A stretch of DNA of 64,000 nt from an uncultured Prevotella sp. (GCA_900540375.1 UQFS01000004.1:1-64000); one strand, 5' to 3'. Positions 42,781 through 52,500 are shown, counted from the first letter of the stretch. Notes: generated by a model from the letters alone, not told the origin. Translations and numbers: made by a program.

Positions 42781-44019
42781 ATGATGGATGCACTCACCTA
42801 CCTTGAAAGTCAATGCCGGCTCAGACGCAATGTGCTGACCGGGGAAACGCTCTATGTGCCTTCCGACATGACGGAATACCGGCCGCTGTCAGTAGAAGCC
42901 AAAAACACACTGCTATTGATGGCCAACAGCCAGGGCGTAGATCTCACAGACCAGCAATTGGAACAATACATCCACTCAACCATCATCGAGCAATGGAATC
43001 CTGCCAAAAACTGGATGGAAAGCCTCGAACCGTGGGACGGTAATGACTATGTGGGTGAACTGGCACAGCGCATCATCACCTCCAATCCTGACTGGCCGCA
43101 CCGCTTCCATAAGTGGATGCTACAGATGGTCGCGCGTTGGATGGGACTGACCGTGGCGCAAAACGATGTCATCGTGCCCGTCATCGTCGGACAATTCGGC
43201 TATGGCAAGACGACCTTCTGCAATCTCATCCTTCCTCCAAGCCTCAGACACTACTACACCGATCAGGTGCGTGTGCGTCAGATGGCCGACGTGCATGAGC
43301 TCGTCACCACCCATCTGCTTGTGGCTCTCGATGAGTTTTATCAGGAAAACACCGATCAGCTGCCTGCCGTGCGCTATCTCTTCTCGCGCAGCACGCCCGT
43401 GCAGCGATGGCCTTACGGCACCACACGGGAACCACGGAAGAACTATGCGGCCTTCATCGCCACAACCGGTAACCTCCATCCGATGACAGATGCTGCCGGT
43501 GCCGCGCATCTCGTCTGTGTGGAGATCACCCATGCCATCGACACCAAAACGCCTATCAACTATGACCAGCTCTATGCCCAGCTTGCTGAGGAACTGGAGA
43601 ATGGTGAGGACTACTCGCTGACCGATGAGGAGCGTGAGGCCATGGCGGTGCAGAACTCCCCCTTCCAGGAAGCTGACAACCTCGTGAAGATGGTGTCCAT
43701 GCTCTACGCTGCGCCTCCAAAGGGAAAGAAGGTGAAAGCCACATATATCGACGCGATCATCGACCGGCTGATGAAGGAATATCCTTACTGGACACCGGGT
43801 GAGCACGTCAATCAGGACGTGGGCTTCGCCTTACAGGACGCTGGCTTTACCCGCACACGCATTCACGGACGCTCTGCCTATAAGGTTGTAGAGAAAGATC
43901 CAAGGAAGATCGACGAAAGCTTCGATAATGAGCCAAAGGAGAATGAAGAGGAAAACTTCGACAACAACCCGCTCGCACGTGCATTGCTCGCCGGTCTTGG
44001 CGGACTGAAAAAGCCATGA
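42781..44019 (+). CDS. VapE-like P-loop ATPase with DUF3874-type C-terminus
   Basis: 412 aa. Residues about 60-270 form the VapE/primase-helicase-like ATPase: WNPAKNWMESLEPWDGND, Walker A GQFGYGKTTFC, Walker B LLVALDEFYQ and FIATTGN sensor-like strand. The region after about 300 (YIDAIIDRLMKEYPYWTPGE to KVVEKDPRK) fits DUF3874, which accompanies these proteins in Bacteroidetes. Homologues are typical of prophages and integrated elements, yet no integrase, primase or att site is visible nearby. It may be a stranded mobile-element gene or a domesticated one. Tandem ATGs at 42781/42784 are alternative starts. Confidence 0.78.
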   Translation: MMDALTYLESQCRLRRNVLTGETLYVPSDMTEYRPLSVEAKNTLLLMANSQGVDLTDQQLEQYIHSTIIEQWNPAKNWMESLEPWDGNDYVGELAQRIITSNPDWPHRFHKWMLQMVARWMGLTVAQNDVIVPVIVGQFGYGKTTFCNLILPPSLRHYYTDQVRVRQMADVHELVTTHLLVALDEFYQENTDQLPAVRYLFSRSTPVQRWPYGTTREPRKNYAAFIATTGNLHPMTDAAGAAHLVCVEITHAIDTKTPINYDQLYAQLAEELENGEDYSLTDEEREAMAVQNSPFQEADNLVKMVSMLYAAPPKGKKVKATYIDAIIDRLMKEYPYWTPGEHVNQDVGFALQDAGFTRTRIHGRSAYKVVEKDPRKIDESFDNEPKENEEENFDNNPLARALLAGLGGLKKP

Positions 44020-44103
44020 CGGCGGTGTGCTGCCTGCCCTAAGACAGAAATACACCTCATCGTCATGCCGCATATACCCTATGGCAATGCAATGTTAAGT
44101 GCA

Positions 44104-44119
44104 CCTTATTATAATAAGG
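44104..44119. repeat. Perfect 16-bp palindrome upstream of the YhcH-like gene
   Basis: CCTTATTATAATAAGG. A similar hairpin (ACCTTATT-TAT-AATAAGGT) lies before leuS at 62358-62376. Confidence 0.6.
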
Positions 44120-44222
44120 CGTCCACCGCCTTTAATAAGGCACCCACCGTTACATTTGCCCGCACTCCTTATTATATTATAGAGACATCAACAAGACAAT
44201 TTATCGATATCAAATCATTCTT

Positions 44223-44846
44223 ATGAAAAAAACATTTCTCTTTCTGCTGTTCAGCCTGCTGACAGTAGCCATACATGCTCAAGGCTATTACACGAAATAC
44301 TATGCCGACAAAGCCTTCGTCAAAGAGGCACAGAACTGGATGAACAGCGGTGTCTGGCGCGAGGGATTCACGGCAGCAAGTCTTCACGCTACCGTCAACG
44401 CCGCAGAGTTCTATAAGCAATATCAGAAGAATCCGGAACAGTGGAAGGCGCTCTTCAGCTGGTTGGCAAAGACAGACTTGCTGGCACTGCCCAAGGGACG
44501 CACGCCGATTCCGGGATCTACGCTTGTCGCCAGTGTGGAAGACGATGTCAACCGGGAGCTCAGCCAGCAGCGGTCGGAGAGTCATCACCACCATATCGAC
44601 TTCCAATATGTCGTGAAAGGTACGGAGCGCTTCGGTCTTATCGACCACTACACCAGCAAGATCAACGTACCCTACCGCCCCGATGTCGTGCACTATGCCT
44701 ATGACTTGCAGCGTGCCCACTTCTACGACAGCGATCCGCAGCACTTCTTTCTCTTCTTCCCGGGCGACTGGCATATCGCTAAAGTCAAGACTGACAGCGG
44801 TGACCAGCATATCCGTGTCGTCGTCGTGAAAGTTGATTATCTCTAA
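44223..44846 (+). CDS. Secreted YhcH/YjgK/YiaL-family protein
   Basis: 207 aa. A signal peptide (MKKTFLFLLFSLLTVAIHAQ) precedes a YhcH/YjgK/YiaL (DUF386) cupin-like domain with the metal-site histidines in ESHHHHIDFQYVVKGTERFG and the C-terminal FFLFFPGDWHIAKVK strand. Cytosolic relatives include EbgC and proteins linked to sialic acid or galactoside use, and some bind metal. An exported version is typical of Bacteroidetes. The substrate is unknown; it stands alone upstream of mutS. Confidence 0.85.
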   Translation: MKKTFLFLLFSLLTVAIHAQGYYTKYYADKAFVKEAQNWMNSGVWREGFTAASLHATVNAAEFYKQYQKNPEQWKALFSWLAKTDLLALPKGRTPIPGSTLVASVEDDVNRELSQQRSESHHHHIDFQYVVKGTERFGLIDHYTSKINVPYRPDVVHYAYDLQRAHFYDSDPQHFFLFFPGDWHIAKVKTDSGDQHIRVVVVKVDYL

Positions 44847-44918
44847 TCCCACGATAATGGGTATTTTTCATGAGCTTACATGCTCCGTGCAAGCTCGCTA
44901 AGTTTGTAACAAAAAGAT

Positions 44919-47588
44919 ATGTCTACAAAAGATACGGCGCTCACGCCGATGATGAAGCAGTTTTTCTCGCTCAAGGCTAAACATCCCGACGCCTTGTTGC
45001 TCTTCCGCTGTGGTGACTTCTACGAGACCTATGGCGACGATGCCATCGTGGCCTCGCAGATCCTCGGCATCACGCTCACCAAGCGCAACAATGGCGGCAA
45101 CACCGGTGACACGCCGATGGCCGGATTCCCGCACCATGCTCTCGACACCTATCTGCCGAAGCTCATACGAGCCGGAAAACGCGTGGCAATCTGCGACCAA
45201 CTCGAAGACCCGAAGAAAAAACGGGCCGCCATCAAGGGCAAGAAAGGGCTCTCCGAGATGGACAAAATGGTGAAGCGAGGCATCACCGAACTGGTCACAC
45301 CGGGTATCGCCATGAGCGATAATGTGCTCAACTACAAAGAAAATAACTTTCTCGCTGCCGTACACTTCGGTAAAACAGCCTGCGGACTGAGCCTGCTCGA
45401 CATCTCCACGGGTGAGTTTCTCACCGGCGAGGGCACCTATGACTATGTCGAGAAGCTTCTTGGAAACTTCTCGCCGAAGGAGGTACTCTATGACCGCACA
45501 CGCAAGAAAGACTTTGAACAGTTCTTCGGTACGAAATATTGTGTCTTTGAAATGGACGACTGGGTGTTTACAGAACAAAACGCCCGGCAGAAACTCTTGA
45601 AGCATTTCGGCACCAAATCGCTGAAAGGCTTCGGTGTGGAGCATCTCAAGGCAGGTATCGTAGCCTCCGGTGCGATCATGCAATACCTGGAACTCACCCA
45701 GCATACCAGCATCAACCACATCACATCCTTGAAGCGGCTGGAGGAGGAGAAGTATGTACGGCTTGACAAGTTCACCATCCGATCACTGGAACTCTTGCAG
45801 CCAATGCAGGAGGACGGGCTATCGCTGCTCGACGTCATCGACCGTACGACCACACCAATGGGTGGACGTATGCTACGGCGATGGATGGTATTCCCATTAA
45901 AAGAGGTGTCGCGTATCAATGAGCGACTCGACATCGTGGAGTATTTCTTCAAGCATCCCGACTTCCGACAGCTCATTGACGAGCAACTCCATCGTGTCGG
46001 CGACCTGGAACGTATCATCTCCAAGGTGGCCGTAGGACGTGTATCACCGCGTGAAGTCGTACAGCTGAAAAATGCGCTGATGGCCGTACAGCCTATCAAA
46101 GGAGCTTGTCAGACTGCCGACAACGATTGTCTCAGACGACTCGGTGAGCAACTCAATCTCTGTGAAAGCCTGCGTGACCGCATCGAAAAGGAAATCACAC
46201 CCGATCCGCCACAGCTCGTCAGCAAGGGAGGCGTCATCGCTGATGACTATAGCCCCGAGCTCGATGAGTTGAGAAATATCTCACGCGGCGGTAAAGACTA
46301 CCTGTTGGAGATACAGCAACGCGAGACGGAGAAGACCGGAATCTCCTCGCTGAAAGTGGGATTCAACAACGTTTTCGGTTACTATCTTGAAGTGCGCAAT
46401 ACCTTTAAGGACAAGGTGCCCGAAGGATGGATACGCAAGCAGACACTCGCGCAGGCCGAGCGCTATATCACGCCTGAGCTGAAGGAATACGAGGAAAAAA
46501 TATTGGGTGCCGATGAGAAAATACTGGAGTTGGAGGCTCGTCTCTTCTCTGAACTCATCGTGGCCATGCAGGAGTTCATCCCGCAGATACAGATCAATGC
46601 CAATATTCTGGCGCATATCGACTGCCTGCTCTCCTTTGCCAAAGTATCGGAAGGCAACTGCTATGTGCGTCCCGTCGTGGACGACAGCGATGTACTCGAC
46701 ATTCACCAGGGCCGCCATCCCGTCATTGAGACGCAGATGCCACTCGGCGAGCGCTATGTGCCCAACGATGTCTATCTCGACACAGAGAAGCAGCAGATCA
46801 TGATGATTACGGGTCCTAACATGGCCGGTAAGTCTGCTTTGCTGCGCCAAACGGCGCTGATTGTACTCCTGGGACAGATCGGCTGCTTTGTTCCGGCTGA
46901 GAGTACAAGAATAGGTATCGTAGATAAGATCTTCACACGCGTGGGAGCCAGCGACAATCTCTCTTTGGGAGAGTCTACCTTCATGGTGGAGATGACAGAG
47001 GCCGCTGATATTCTGAACAATGTGTCGACCCATTCTCTCGTGCTCTTCGACGAACTCGGACGCGGCACCTCCACCTACGACGGTATTTCTATCGCCTGGG
47101 CCATCGTGGAGTATCTTCACGAAAACGAGCATGCCCACGCCCGTACGCTCTTCGCCACGCACTATCATGAGCTCAACGAGATGGAGAAGCACTTCCCAAG
47201 AATCAAGAACTACAATGTCTCGGTCAAGGAGGTTGACGGTAAGGTGATCTTCCTGCGTAAGCTTGTTCCGGGCGGTTCAGAGCACTCCTTCGGTATTCAT
47301 GTGGCTGAAATCGCCGGTATGCCACGCTCTATCGTCAAGCGTGCCAACACCGTTTTGAAGCAACTTGAGGAGGAAGGATCGGAAGTGGGAGCGGCAGGAA
47401 AGCCTAAGTTGGAAAACATTACGGACAAGAAAGACGGTGTGCAGCTCAATATCTTCCAGCTTGACGACCCGGTACTCTCACAAGTGCGTGACGAGATTCT
47501 CGGTCTCGACATCAATAACCTCACACCCGTGGAAGCCCTCAACAAGCTCAACGAAATCAAGAAGATAGTGACAGGTAAAAGCAAATAA
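44919..47588 (+). CDS. mutS: DNA mismatch repair protein MutS
   Basis: 889 aa, full length. Mismatch-binding domain I contains the F-x-E motif in LFRCGDFYETYGDDA; lever and clamp domains follow; the ATPase has Walker A GPNMAGKSALLRQ near residue 625, LVLFDELGRGTSTYDG (Walker B and signature) and the ATHYHEL switch. It recognises mismatches and recruits MutL. TAAGTTTG at 44899-44906, just upstream, may be its -7 box, implying a short leader. Confidence 0.97.
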   Translation: MSTKDTALTPMMKQFFSLKAKHPDALLLFRCGDFYETYGDDAIVASQILGITLTKRNNGGNTGDTPMAGFPHHALDTYLPKLIRAGKRVAICDQLEDPKKKRAAIKGKKGLSEMDKMVKRGITELVTPGIAMSDNVLNYKENNFLAAVHFGKTACGLSLLDISTGEFLTGEGTYDYVEKLLGNFSPKEVLYDRTRKKDFEQFFGTKYCVFEMDDWVFTEQNARQKLLKHFGTKSLKGFGVEHLKAGIVASGAIMQYLELTQHTSINHITSLKRLEEEKYVRLDKFTIRSLELLQPMQEDGLSLLDVIDRTTTPMGGRMLRRWMVFPLKEVSRINERLDIVEYFFKHPDFRQLIDEQLHRVGDLERIISKVAVGRVSPREVVQLKNALMAVQPIKGACQTADNDCLRRLGEQLNLCESLRDRIEKEITPDPPQLVSKGGVIADDYSPELDELRNISRGGKDYLLEIQQRETEKTGISSLKVGFNNVFGYYLEVRNTFKDKVPEGWIRKQTLAQAERYITPELKEYEEKILGADEKILELEARLFSELIVAMQEFIPQIQINANILAHIDCLLSFAKVSEGNCYVRPVVDDSDVLDIHQGRHPVIETQMPLGERYVPNDVYLDTEKQQIMMITGPNMAGKSALLRQTALIVLLGQIGCFVPAESTRIGIVDKIFTRVGASDNLSLGESTFMVEMTEAADILNNVSTHSLVLFDELGRGTSTYDGISIAWAIVEYLHENEHAHARTLFATHYHELNEMEKHFPRIKNYNVSVKEVDGKVIFLRKLVPGGSEHSFGIHVAEIAGMPRSIVKRANTVLKQLEEEGSEVGAAGKPKLENITDKKDGVQLNIFQLDDPVLSQVRDEILGLDINNLTPVEALNKLNEIKKIVTGKSK

Positions 47589-47594
47589 AGAGTA

Positions 47595-47643
47595 GCCTCA
47601 CCCCCTAACCCCTCTCCTTGGGAGAGGGGTTAGGGGGTGAGGC
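47595..47643. repeat. Perfect long inverted repeat after mutS
   Basis: The arms GCCTCACCCCCTAACCCCTC and its complement enclose TCCTTGGGA, forming a near 49-bp perfect hairpin between the convergent mutS and GT9 genes. This C/G-rich word is a common dispersed intergenic palindrome; it could terminate transcription from both sides although it lacks a T run. Confidence 0.85.
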
Positions 47644-47662
47644 TGGACCTATATTGTTTTTA

Positions 47663-48709
47663 TCACTTGAGTATTCTGTCTACTTTCTCAACGATGTCGA
47701 GGGGCTGGATGCCCGTCAGACAAGCATAGTCTCCGCGTCGGCACACCTTATTGCCATAGATGGAACAAGGGCGGCACGGCAGATCTACCTGCACAGCATT
47801 GTCTTCACTCTGTCCCCAACCCATAAATCCGGCATAGGGATGCGTGGCTCCCCATACGCTCACTACAGGTGTGGCGACGAGCGAAGCCAGGTGCATGTTG
47901 GCGCTGTCCATACTGATCATCACGTCAAGATGGCTCATCAATACCAGTTCTTTCATCATGCCACCCAATACAGCAGAGGCATTCACACAATTGCCATGAC
48001 GGCTCACAAGATCGTCGAGTTGGTGTTTCTCATTGTTTCCACCGCCAAAAAGGAAGATGCGACAGGAAGGATGGCGACGCGTCAGCTCTGCCACTACTTT
48101 CTCCATCTGCGATAATGAATAGGCCTTTCCACGATGCGCAGCGAAAGGAGCGATGCCGATCCACTGCTGAAACGGCTTTTTGATGTTATAGCCCTCCGGC
48201 AACTGTGACAATCCGGCTTGTTCAGGAGTCAGCAGTGACGTAAACTCTAAATGGACAGGATAGCCTAACTGTTCAAATACCTTGGCATAATTGTCAAAAG
48301 CAGAGGGAATGGGCTCCAACACCTTATTGTTATATGCCACCAGCTGACGTCGCTGCATGCGGTGCTTGTCAAGGTGCGCCACACGATAACGATCAAAGTT
48401 GAAACGTATACGCAAGTAATCTGACCGGATGACATTGTGCAAATCAGCTATTGCCGTGAAGTTTTTGGCAGTCAGGCGTCGGTAGAGTGCGTTGAGTCCC
48501 TTCAGTCCATGATATTCATTAACCAGATCTGCCTCCATGAATCCCACGTTCGGCGCCAAGTTCTCAAACAGCGGGCGGGCGAATGGTTTGGAAAGCATGG
48601 TGATGCGAACATCGGGATACTGCTTTGCCAAAGAATAGACCGCTGGCACCGTCATGGCGACGTCGCCTAAGGCAGAAAAGCGGATGATCAGCATGTGTTC
48701 GGTTTTCAT
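47663..48709 (-). CDS. GT9-family glycosyltransferase (heptosyltransferase-like)
   Basis: 348 aa. N-terminal HMLIIRFSALGDVAMTVPAV is the GT9 opening; IGIAPFAAHRGKAYSLSQME and VISMDSANMHLASLVATPVV form the donor-sugar site, followed by SVWGATHPYAGFMGWGQ. GT9 enzymes add heptose or related sugars to the LPS inner core at the cytosolic membrane face. The DUF4254 gene starts upstream on the same strand, a pairing conserved in Bacteroidales. The acceptor is unknown. Confidence 0.9.
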   Translation of the reverse strand: MKTEHMLIIRFSALGDVAMTVPAVYSLAKQYPDVRITMLSKPFARPLFENLAPNVGFMEADLVNEYHGLKGLNALYRRLTAKNFTAIADLHNVIRSDYLRIRFNFDRYRVAHLDKHRMQRRQLVAYNNKVLEPIPSAFDNYAKVFEQLGYPVHLEFTSLLTPEQAGLSQLPEGYNIKKPFQQWIGIAPFAAHRGKAYSLSQMEKVVAELTRRHPSCRIFLFGGGNNEKHQLDDLVSRHGNCVNASAVLGGMMKELVLMSHLDVMISMDSANMHLASLVATPVVSVWGATHPYAGFMGWGQSEDNAVQVDLPCRPCSIYGNKVCRRGDYACLTGIQPLDIVEKVDRILK

Positions 48710-48753
48710 GTTATTCAGGGCTAAGGTATCCTCACTCCCCTTTCGGCTGTCTC

Positions 48754-49359
48754 TTACTTTTTACTGTAAAGAACAGGGTTGGTACTCGGATCGTTGTACA
48801 TCTTCATCTGGCGATACACCTTCATGTATTTCCGTCCTTCCTCGATGTCCTCCAGCAATTGGTCGATGGCCAGCGAGAGATCCTTTTGCTGCTCCAAGAG
48901 CACGTTGAGCTTAGCCTGGCAGCGTGCTTTGTGCTCCTCTGAGGCGTCGGTGCGCTGTGTCTGCTCCCGCATGTGATAGATCTTCAGTGCGAGAATGCTC
49001 AAGCGGTCCACGGCCCAGGCCGGACTCTCAGTGTTGAGTCGTGCATCGGGAAGCGGAGTGACATCGGAATACTTCTGTCGGAAATAGGAGTCGATCTGCT
49101 CCACCAAGTCCGTGCGGTCCTGATTGGAGCGGTCAATGCGCCGTTTGATGCCCAACGCCTCCATAGGATCGATATGCGGATCACGGATGATATCCTCCAA
49201 ATGCCACTGGACAGTATCTATCCAGCACTTCAGATAAAGCCGGTTGTCAATGGAATCGCGCTCATAAGGATTGTTGATTGGCGTATCCACATTGTCCGTG
49301 ACATGGTAGTCATCAATAGCTTTGTTGAAAATCTCGTTGCACTGTTGAGTAAAAGACAT
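48754..49359 (-). CDS. DUF4254-family protein
   Basis: 201 aa, no signal peptide. Predicted mostly helical with charged segments (RQKYSDVTPLPDARLNTESP, HMREQTQRTDASEEHKARCQ). It matches DUF4254, a Bacteroidetes family usually next to a GT9 gene, as here (44 bases between the genes). Function unknown; an accessory role in LPS or surface-glycan synthesis is inferred from context. Confidence 0.85.
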   Translation of the reverse strand: MSFTQQCNEIFNKAIDDYHVTDNVDTPINNPYERDSIDNRLYLKCWIDTVQWHLEDIIRDPHIDPMEALGIKRRIDRSNQDRTDLVEQIDSYFRQKYSDVTPLPDARLNTESPAWAVDRLSILALKIYHMREQTQRTDASEEHKARCQAKLNVLLEQQKDLSLAIDQLLEDIEEGRKYMKVYRQMKMYNDPSTNPVLYSKK

Positions 49360-49597
49360 GTATTGTTCAGATTTGATTTATGCGTTCATGCAAAGTTAGC
49401 AACTAATTTTGAGATATACAACGAAAAGGTGAAAAAAGAAGAAGAAAAAATCTATATTTTATGCACAAACAATGGGTTAGTGTGCACGAAAATAGCATTT
49501 TATCGATAAAATATTTGTGTAATCGGTAAAAAATTTGTTCCTTTGCACCCAGTTTAATAGTGAAAATACAAAATTAATCATTTAAAACGTTACAATT

Positions 49598-49834
49598 ATG
49601 TCAGAAATTGAATCAAAGGTTAAGGCTATCATCGTAGACAAACTGGGTGTTGACGAGGCTGAGGTAAAGCCCGAAGCAAGCTTCACCAACGATCTGGGCG
49701 CTGATTCTCTCGATACTGTAGAGCTCATCATGGAGTTCGAGAAGGAGTTCGGCATTTCTATTCCCGACGACAAGGCTGAGACCATCCAGACGGTAGGCGA
49801 TGCCATCAAGTACATTGAGGACAACGCTAAGTAA
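49598..49834 (+). CDS. acpP: Acyl carrier protein
   Basis: 78 aa, acidic. The phosphopantetheine serine lies in the canonical LGADSLDTVELIMEFEKEFG motif (about S37). It carries growing acyl chains in type II fatty-acid synthesis and is followed by fabF as in most bacteria. TTCCTTTG near 49540 may be part of its promoter. Confidence 0.98.
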   Translation: MSEIESKVKAIIVDKLGVDEAEVKPEASFTNDLGADSLDTVELIMEFEKEFGISIPDDKAETIQTVGDAIKYIEDNAK

Positions 49835-49859
49835 TCTACGTCTGAAGCGTTTCTCTCCG

Positions 49860-49939
49860 TTTAGCGTTTAATGTCGTTCACCATTTACTTTCATTCAGTC
49901 TGCCAGTTGGCAGCTGATTCAGACACATTAAACGCTAAA
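49860..49939 (+). promoter_or_regulatory. Large stem-loop between acpP and fabF
   Basis: TTTAGCGTTTAATGT (49860-49874) pairs perfectly with ACATTAAACGCTAAA (49925-49939). The 50-base loop contains CTGCCAGTTGGCAG, itself a hairpin. With no T run it is more likely an mRNA stabiliser or processing site setting the acpP:fabF ratio than a terminator. Confidence 0.6.
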
Positions 49940-49964
49940 CCCTTTTAATCAAAATCATAATCCA

Positions 49965-51227
49965 ATGGAATTGAAAAGAGTAGTTGTAACAGGTCTGGGA
50001 GCCGTCACGCCAGTAGGTAACTCCGCCGAAGAGATGTGGAACAACCTGCTTGCCGGCAAGAGCGGTGCAGCACCTATTACATCATTTGACACAACCAATT
50101 TCAAGACAAAGTTCGCTTGTGAAGTCAAAGACCTCAACGTCAATGACTACATCGACCGCAAGGAGGCCCGTAAGATGGACCGCTGCACACAGCTGGCCAT
50201 GGTCAGTGCCATTCAGGCTGTCAAGGACTCAGGCATGGATTTGGAGACTGTCGACAAAAACCGCGTGGGCGTGGTCTACGGTATTGGCATTGGAGGCATC
50301 AAGACATTCCAGGACGAGGTAGTGTACTACGGCCAGCACATGGATCGCGGACCGATGTTCAACCCGTTCTTCATCCCCAAGATGATTTCAGATATTGCAG
50401 CTGGACAGATCAGCATTCACTTTGGCTTCCATGGTCCCAACTATGTGACCACAAGTGCGTGCGCTTCGTCATGCCATGCTTTGGCTGACGCTTTCAACCT
50501 GCTGCGCCTGGGCAAGGCTGATGTCATCCTGGCCGGAGGTGCCGAGGCTGCCATTTGCGACTGCGGTGTCGGTGGTTTCAACGCCATGAAGGCTCTTTCC
50601 ACCCGCAACGACGATCCTCAGGGCGCAAGTCGCCCATTCAGCGCCAGCCGCGACGGATTCGTCATGGGCGAGGGCTCTGGCTGCCTGATCCTTGAGACAC
50701 TTGAGCACGCCAAGGCCCGTGGTGCTAAGATCTATGCCGAGATTGCCGGTGAGGGCATGAGCGCTGACGCTTATCACATCACTGCCTCTCATCCCGAGGG
50801 TCTCGGTGCTAAGCTCGTCATGAAGGCTGCCCTTGAGGACGCTGGCATGAGCGTTGAGGACATCGACTACATCAATGTCCACGGTACTTCCACTCACGTA
50901 GGCGACATCTCTGAGGCTAAGGCTATCAAGGATCTCTTCGGTGAACAGGCTTACAAGGTCAACATCAGCTCTACCAAGAGCATGACCGGTCACCTCCTCG
51001 GTGCCGCTGGTGCCGTTGAGGGCATGATCTGCGTGCTGAGTGTGCAGAACGACATCGTGCCGCCGACCATCAACCATGCTGAAGGCGATGATGATCCGGA
51101 GCTCGACTACAACATGAACTTCACTTTCAACAAGGCTCAGAAACGCACCGTACGCGCTGCCCTGTCCAACACCTTTGGCTTTGGCGGACACAACGCTTGC
51201 GTCATCGTCAAGAAGTACGCTGAGTAA
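49965..51227 (+). CDS. fabF: Beta-ketoacyl-ACP synthase II
   Basis: 420 aa. Catalytic triad: cysteine in TTSACASSCHA (about 165), histidine in VHGTSTHVGD (about 306) and histidine in TGHLLGAAGAVEGM (about 343). It condenses malonyl-ACP with acyl-ACP in fatty-acid elongation. It sits downstream of acpP and 24 bases before rnc, an order conserved in Bacteroidales. Confidence 0.97.
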   Translation: MELKRVVVTGLGAVTPVGNSAEEMWNNLLAGKSGAAPITSFDTTNFKTKFACEVKDLNVNDYIDRKEARKMDRCTQLAMVSAIQAVKDSGMDLETVDKNRVGVVYGIGIGGIKTFQDEVVYYGQHMDRGPMFNPFFIPKMISDIAAGQISIHFGFHGPNYVTTSACASSCHALADAFNLLRLGKADVILAGGAEAAICDCGVGGFNAMKALSTRNDDPQGASRPFSASRDGFVMGEGSGCLILETLEHAKARGAKIYAEIAGEGMSADAYHITASHPEGLGAKLVMKAALEDAGMSVEDIDYINVHGTSTHVGDISEAKAIKDLFGEQAYKVNISSTKSMTGHLLGAAGAVEGMICVLSVQNDIVPPTINHAEGDDDPELDYNMNFTFNKAQKRTVRAALSNTFGFGGHNACVIVKKYAE

Positions 51228-51251
51228 TAGATTGCTGAACAAAGAAAGTAT

Positions 51252-52313
51252 ATGTTTAATCATATCTTAGACAGAATAAGGCTCCCTTTCCGAAAGGATA
51301 AGGAGCTTTATTCTTCTTTATACCATATCATCGGTGTATATCCCCACAACATCAGCTATTACAAAATGGCGCTGATGCACAAGAGTGTCATGCACCGAAA
51401 CAAAAAAGGCAAACCCGTCAACAACGAGCGACTGGAATTCTTGGGCGACGCCATCCTCGACGCTGCGGTAGGTGACATCGTCTATCGTCACTTCCCCGGC
51501 AAGCGTGAGGGATTTCTCACCAACACTCGCTCGAAACTCGTGCAGCGCGACACACTCAATAAACTCGCTATGGAGATGGGCATCAACGATCTCATCCTCT
51601 CCAGCGGCCGCTCTGCCACACACAACAGCTATCTCGGTGGCAACGCTTTTGAGGCGCTCGTCGGTGCCCTCTACCTCGATCGTGGCTACGATGCCTGTAT
51701 GATGTTCCTCAAGAAACGCATCCTCTCGCAGATGATCAACATCGATAAGGTGGCATACAAAGAGGTGAACTTTAAAAGCAAACTTATCGAGTGGAGCCAG
51801 AAAAACAAAGTGAACCTGGATTTCAGCCAGACCACACAGAGCAAGGATGCCAACGGCAATCCTACCTTCTGCTGCGTGATCAAGCTCGAAGGCCTTGACG
51901 GATGCATGGGCAAAGGCTTCTCTAAGAAAGAGAGCCAACAAAAAGCCGCTAAGGACACCCTCGATAAACTCAAGCGCGAACCGCAGTTCATCGACAGTGT
52001 CTTCGCCGCTAAGGCCAGCCGCACCAAAATGGAAGAGGAACCGATACAGGATGTGCCCAGTACCAGTGAGGCTGAAGCTTTCGTCAAGACAACAGCTGCT
52101 TCCCGCAACATGGAGCCGAAGCACGAGACATCGTTCCGCGAGCAGGTATTCTCTGAGGAAGACAGCGCGCTCGAGCGACCGGCCAACTCGGTAGAGGCTA
52201 AAGAGGAGGAATTCGACTTGAGCGACATCAGCGCCAGGGAGAAAACCCGTGAGGAGATCATTGCTGCCGCCGAAGAGGCTGCCTTCGTTGAAAACGGAGA
52301 CAATCGGAAATAA
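51252..52313 (+). CDS. rnc: Ribonuclease III with C-terminal extension
   Basis: 353 aa. The RNase III signature NERLEFLGDAILDAAVGD lies near residue 57, with later acidic catalytic residues in the GNAFEALVGALYLD segment; a dsRNA-binding domain (VNFKSKLIEWSQKNKVNLDF to KESQQKAAKDTLDKLK) spans about 172-240. It processes rRNA and other double-stranded RNA. The final 110 residues are acidic and low in complexity, well beyond the usual 220-250 aa; similar tails occur in some Prevotella homologues. Confidence 0.95.
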   Translation: MFNHILDRIRLPFRKDKELYSSLYHIIGVYPHNISYYKMALMHKSVMHRNKKGKPVNNERLEFLGDAILDAAVGDIVYRHFPGKREGFLTNTRSKLVQRDTLNKLAMEMGINDLILSSGRSATHNSYLGGNAFEALVGALYLDRGYDACMMFLKKRILSQMINIDKVAYKEVNFKSKLIEWSQKNKVNLDFSQTTQSKDANGNPTFCCVIKLEGLDGCMGKGFSKKESQQKAAKDTLDKLKREPQFIDSVFAAKASRTKMEEEPIQDVPSTSEAEAFVKTTAASRNMEPKHETSFREQVFSEEDSALERPANSVEAKEEEFDLSDISAREKTREEIIAAAEEAAFVENGDNRK

Positions 52314-52341
52314 CAGCTTTTATTCTATCCATACCATGATG

Positions 52342-52379
52342 ATGATGGGCTCTGCCTTGCTGCAGGTGGAGCCCATCAT
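52342..52379 (+). terminator. Hairpin terminator after rnc
   Basis: ATGATGGGCTC pairs perfectly with GAGCCCATCAT around a 16-base loop; TGTGTTTT follows. Confidence 0.7.
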
Positions 52380-52438
52380 TGTGTTTTATACCTTTCTCAT
52401 CATCGTCCTTTATATTCAAAAATGCTTCTTATAGCATG

Positions 52439-52500
52439 GTCAAACAATCGTCAGCCAATTGGTTGACAATTGTCATCCAATTGGCTGACGATTGTTTGAC
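52439..52500. repeat. 62-bp near-perfect palindrome
   Basis: GTCAAACAATCGTCAGCCAA (plus TTGG, to 52462) is the exact reverse complement of 52477-52500. The loop contains a second palindrome, TGACAATTGTCA. A further partial copy of the arm (CTGACGAATGTTTGAC) lies at about 52507-52522. It adjoins the DnaA-box region. Confidence 0.9.

Noticed and set aside
46281..47192. 303-codon minus-strand frame within mutS
   Set aside because: Antisense to the MutS ATPase domain and without family resemblance.
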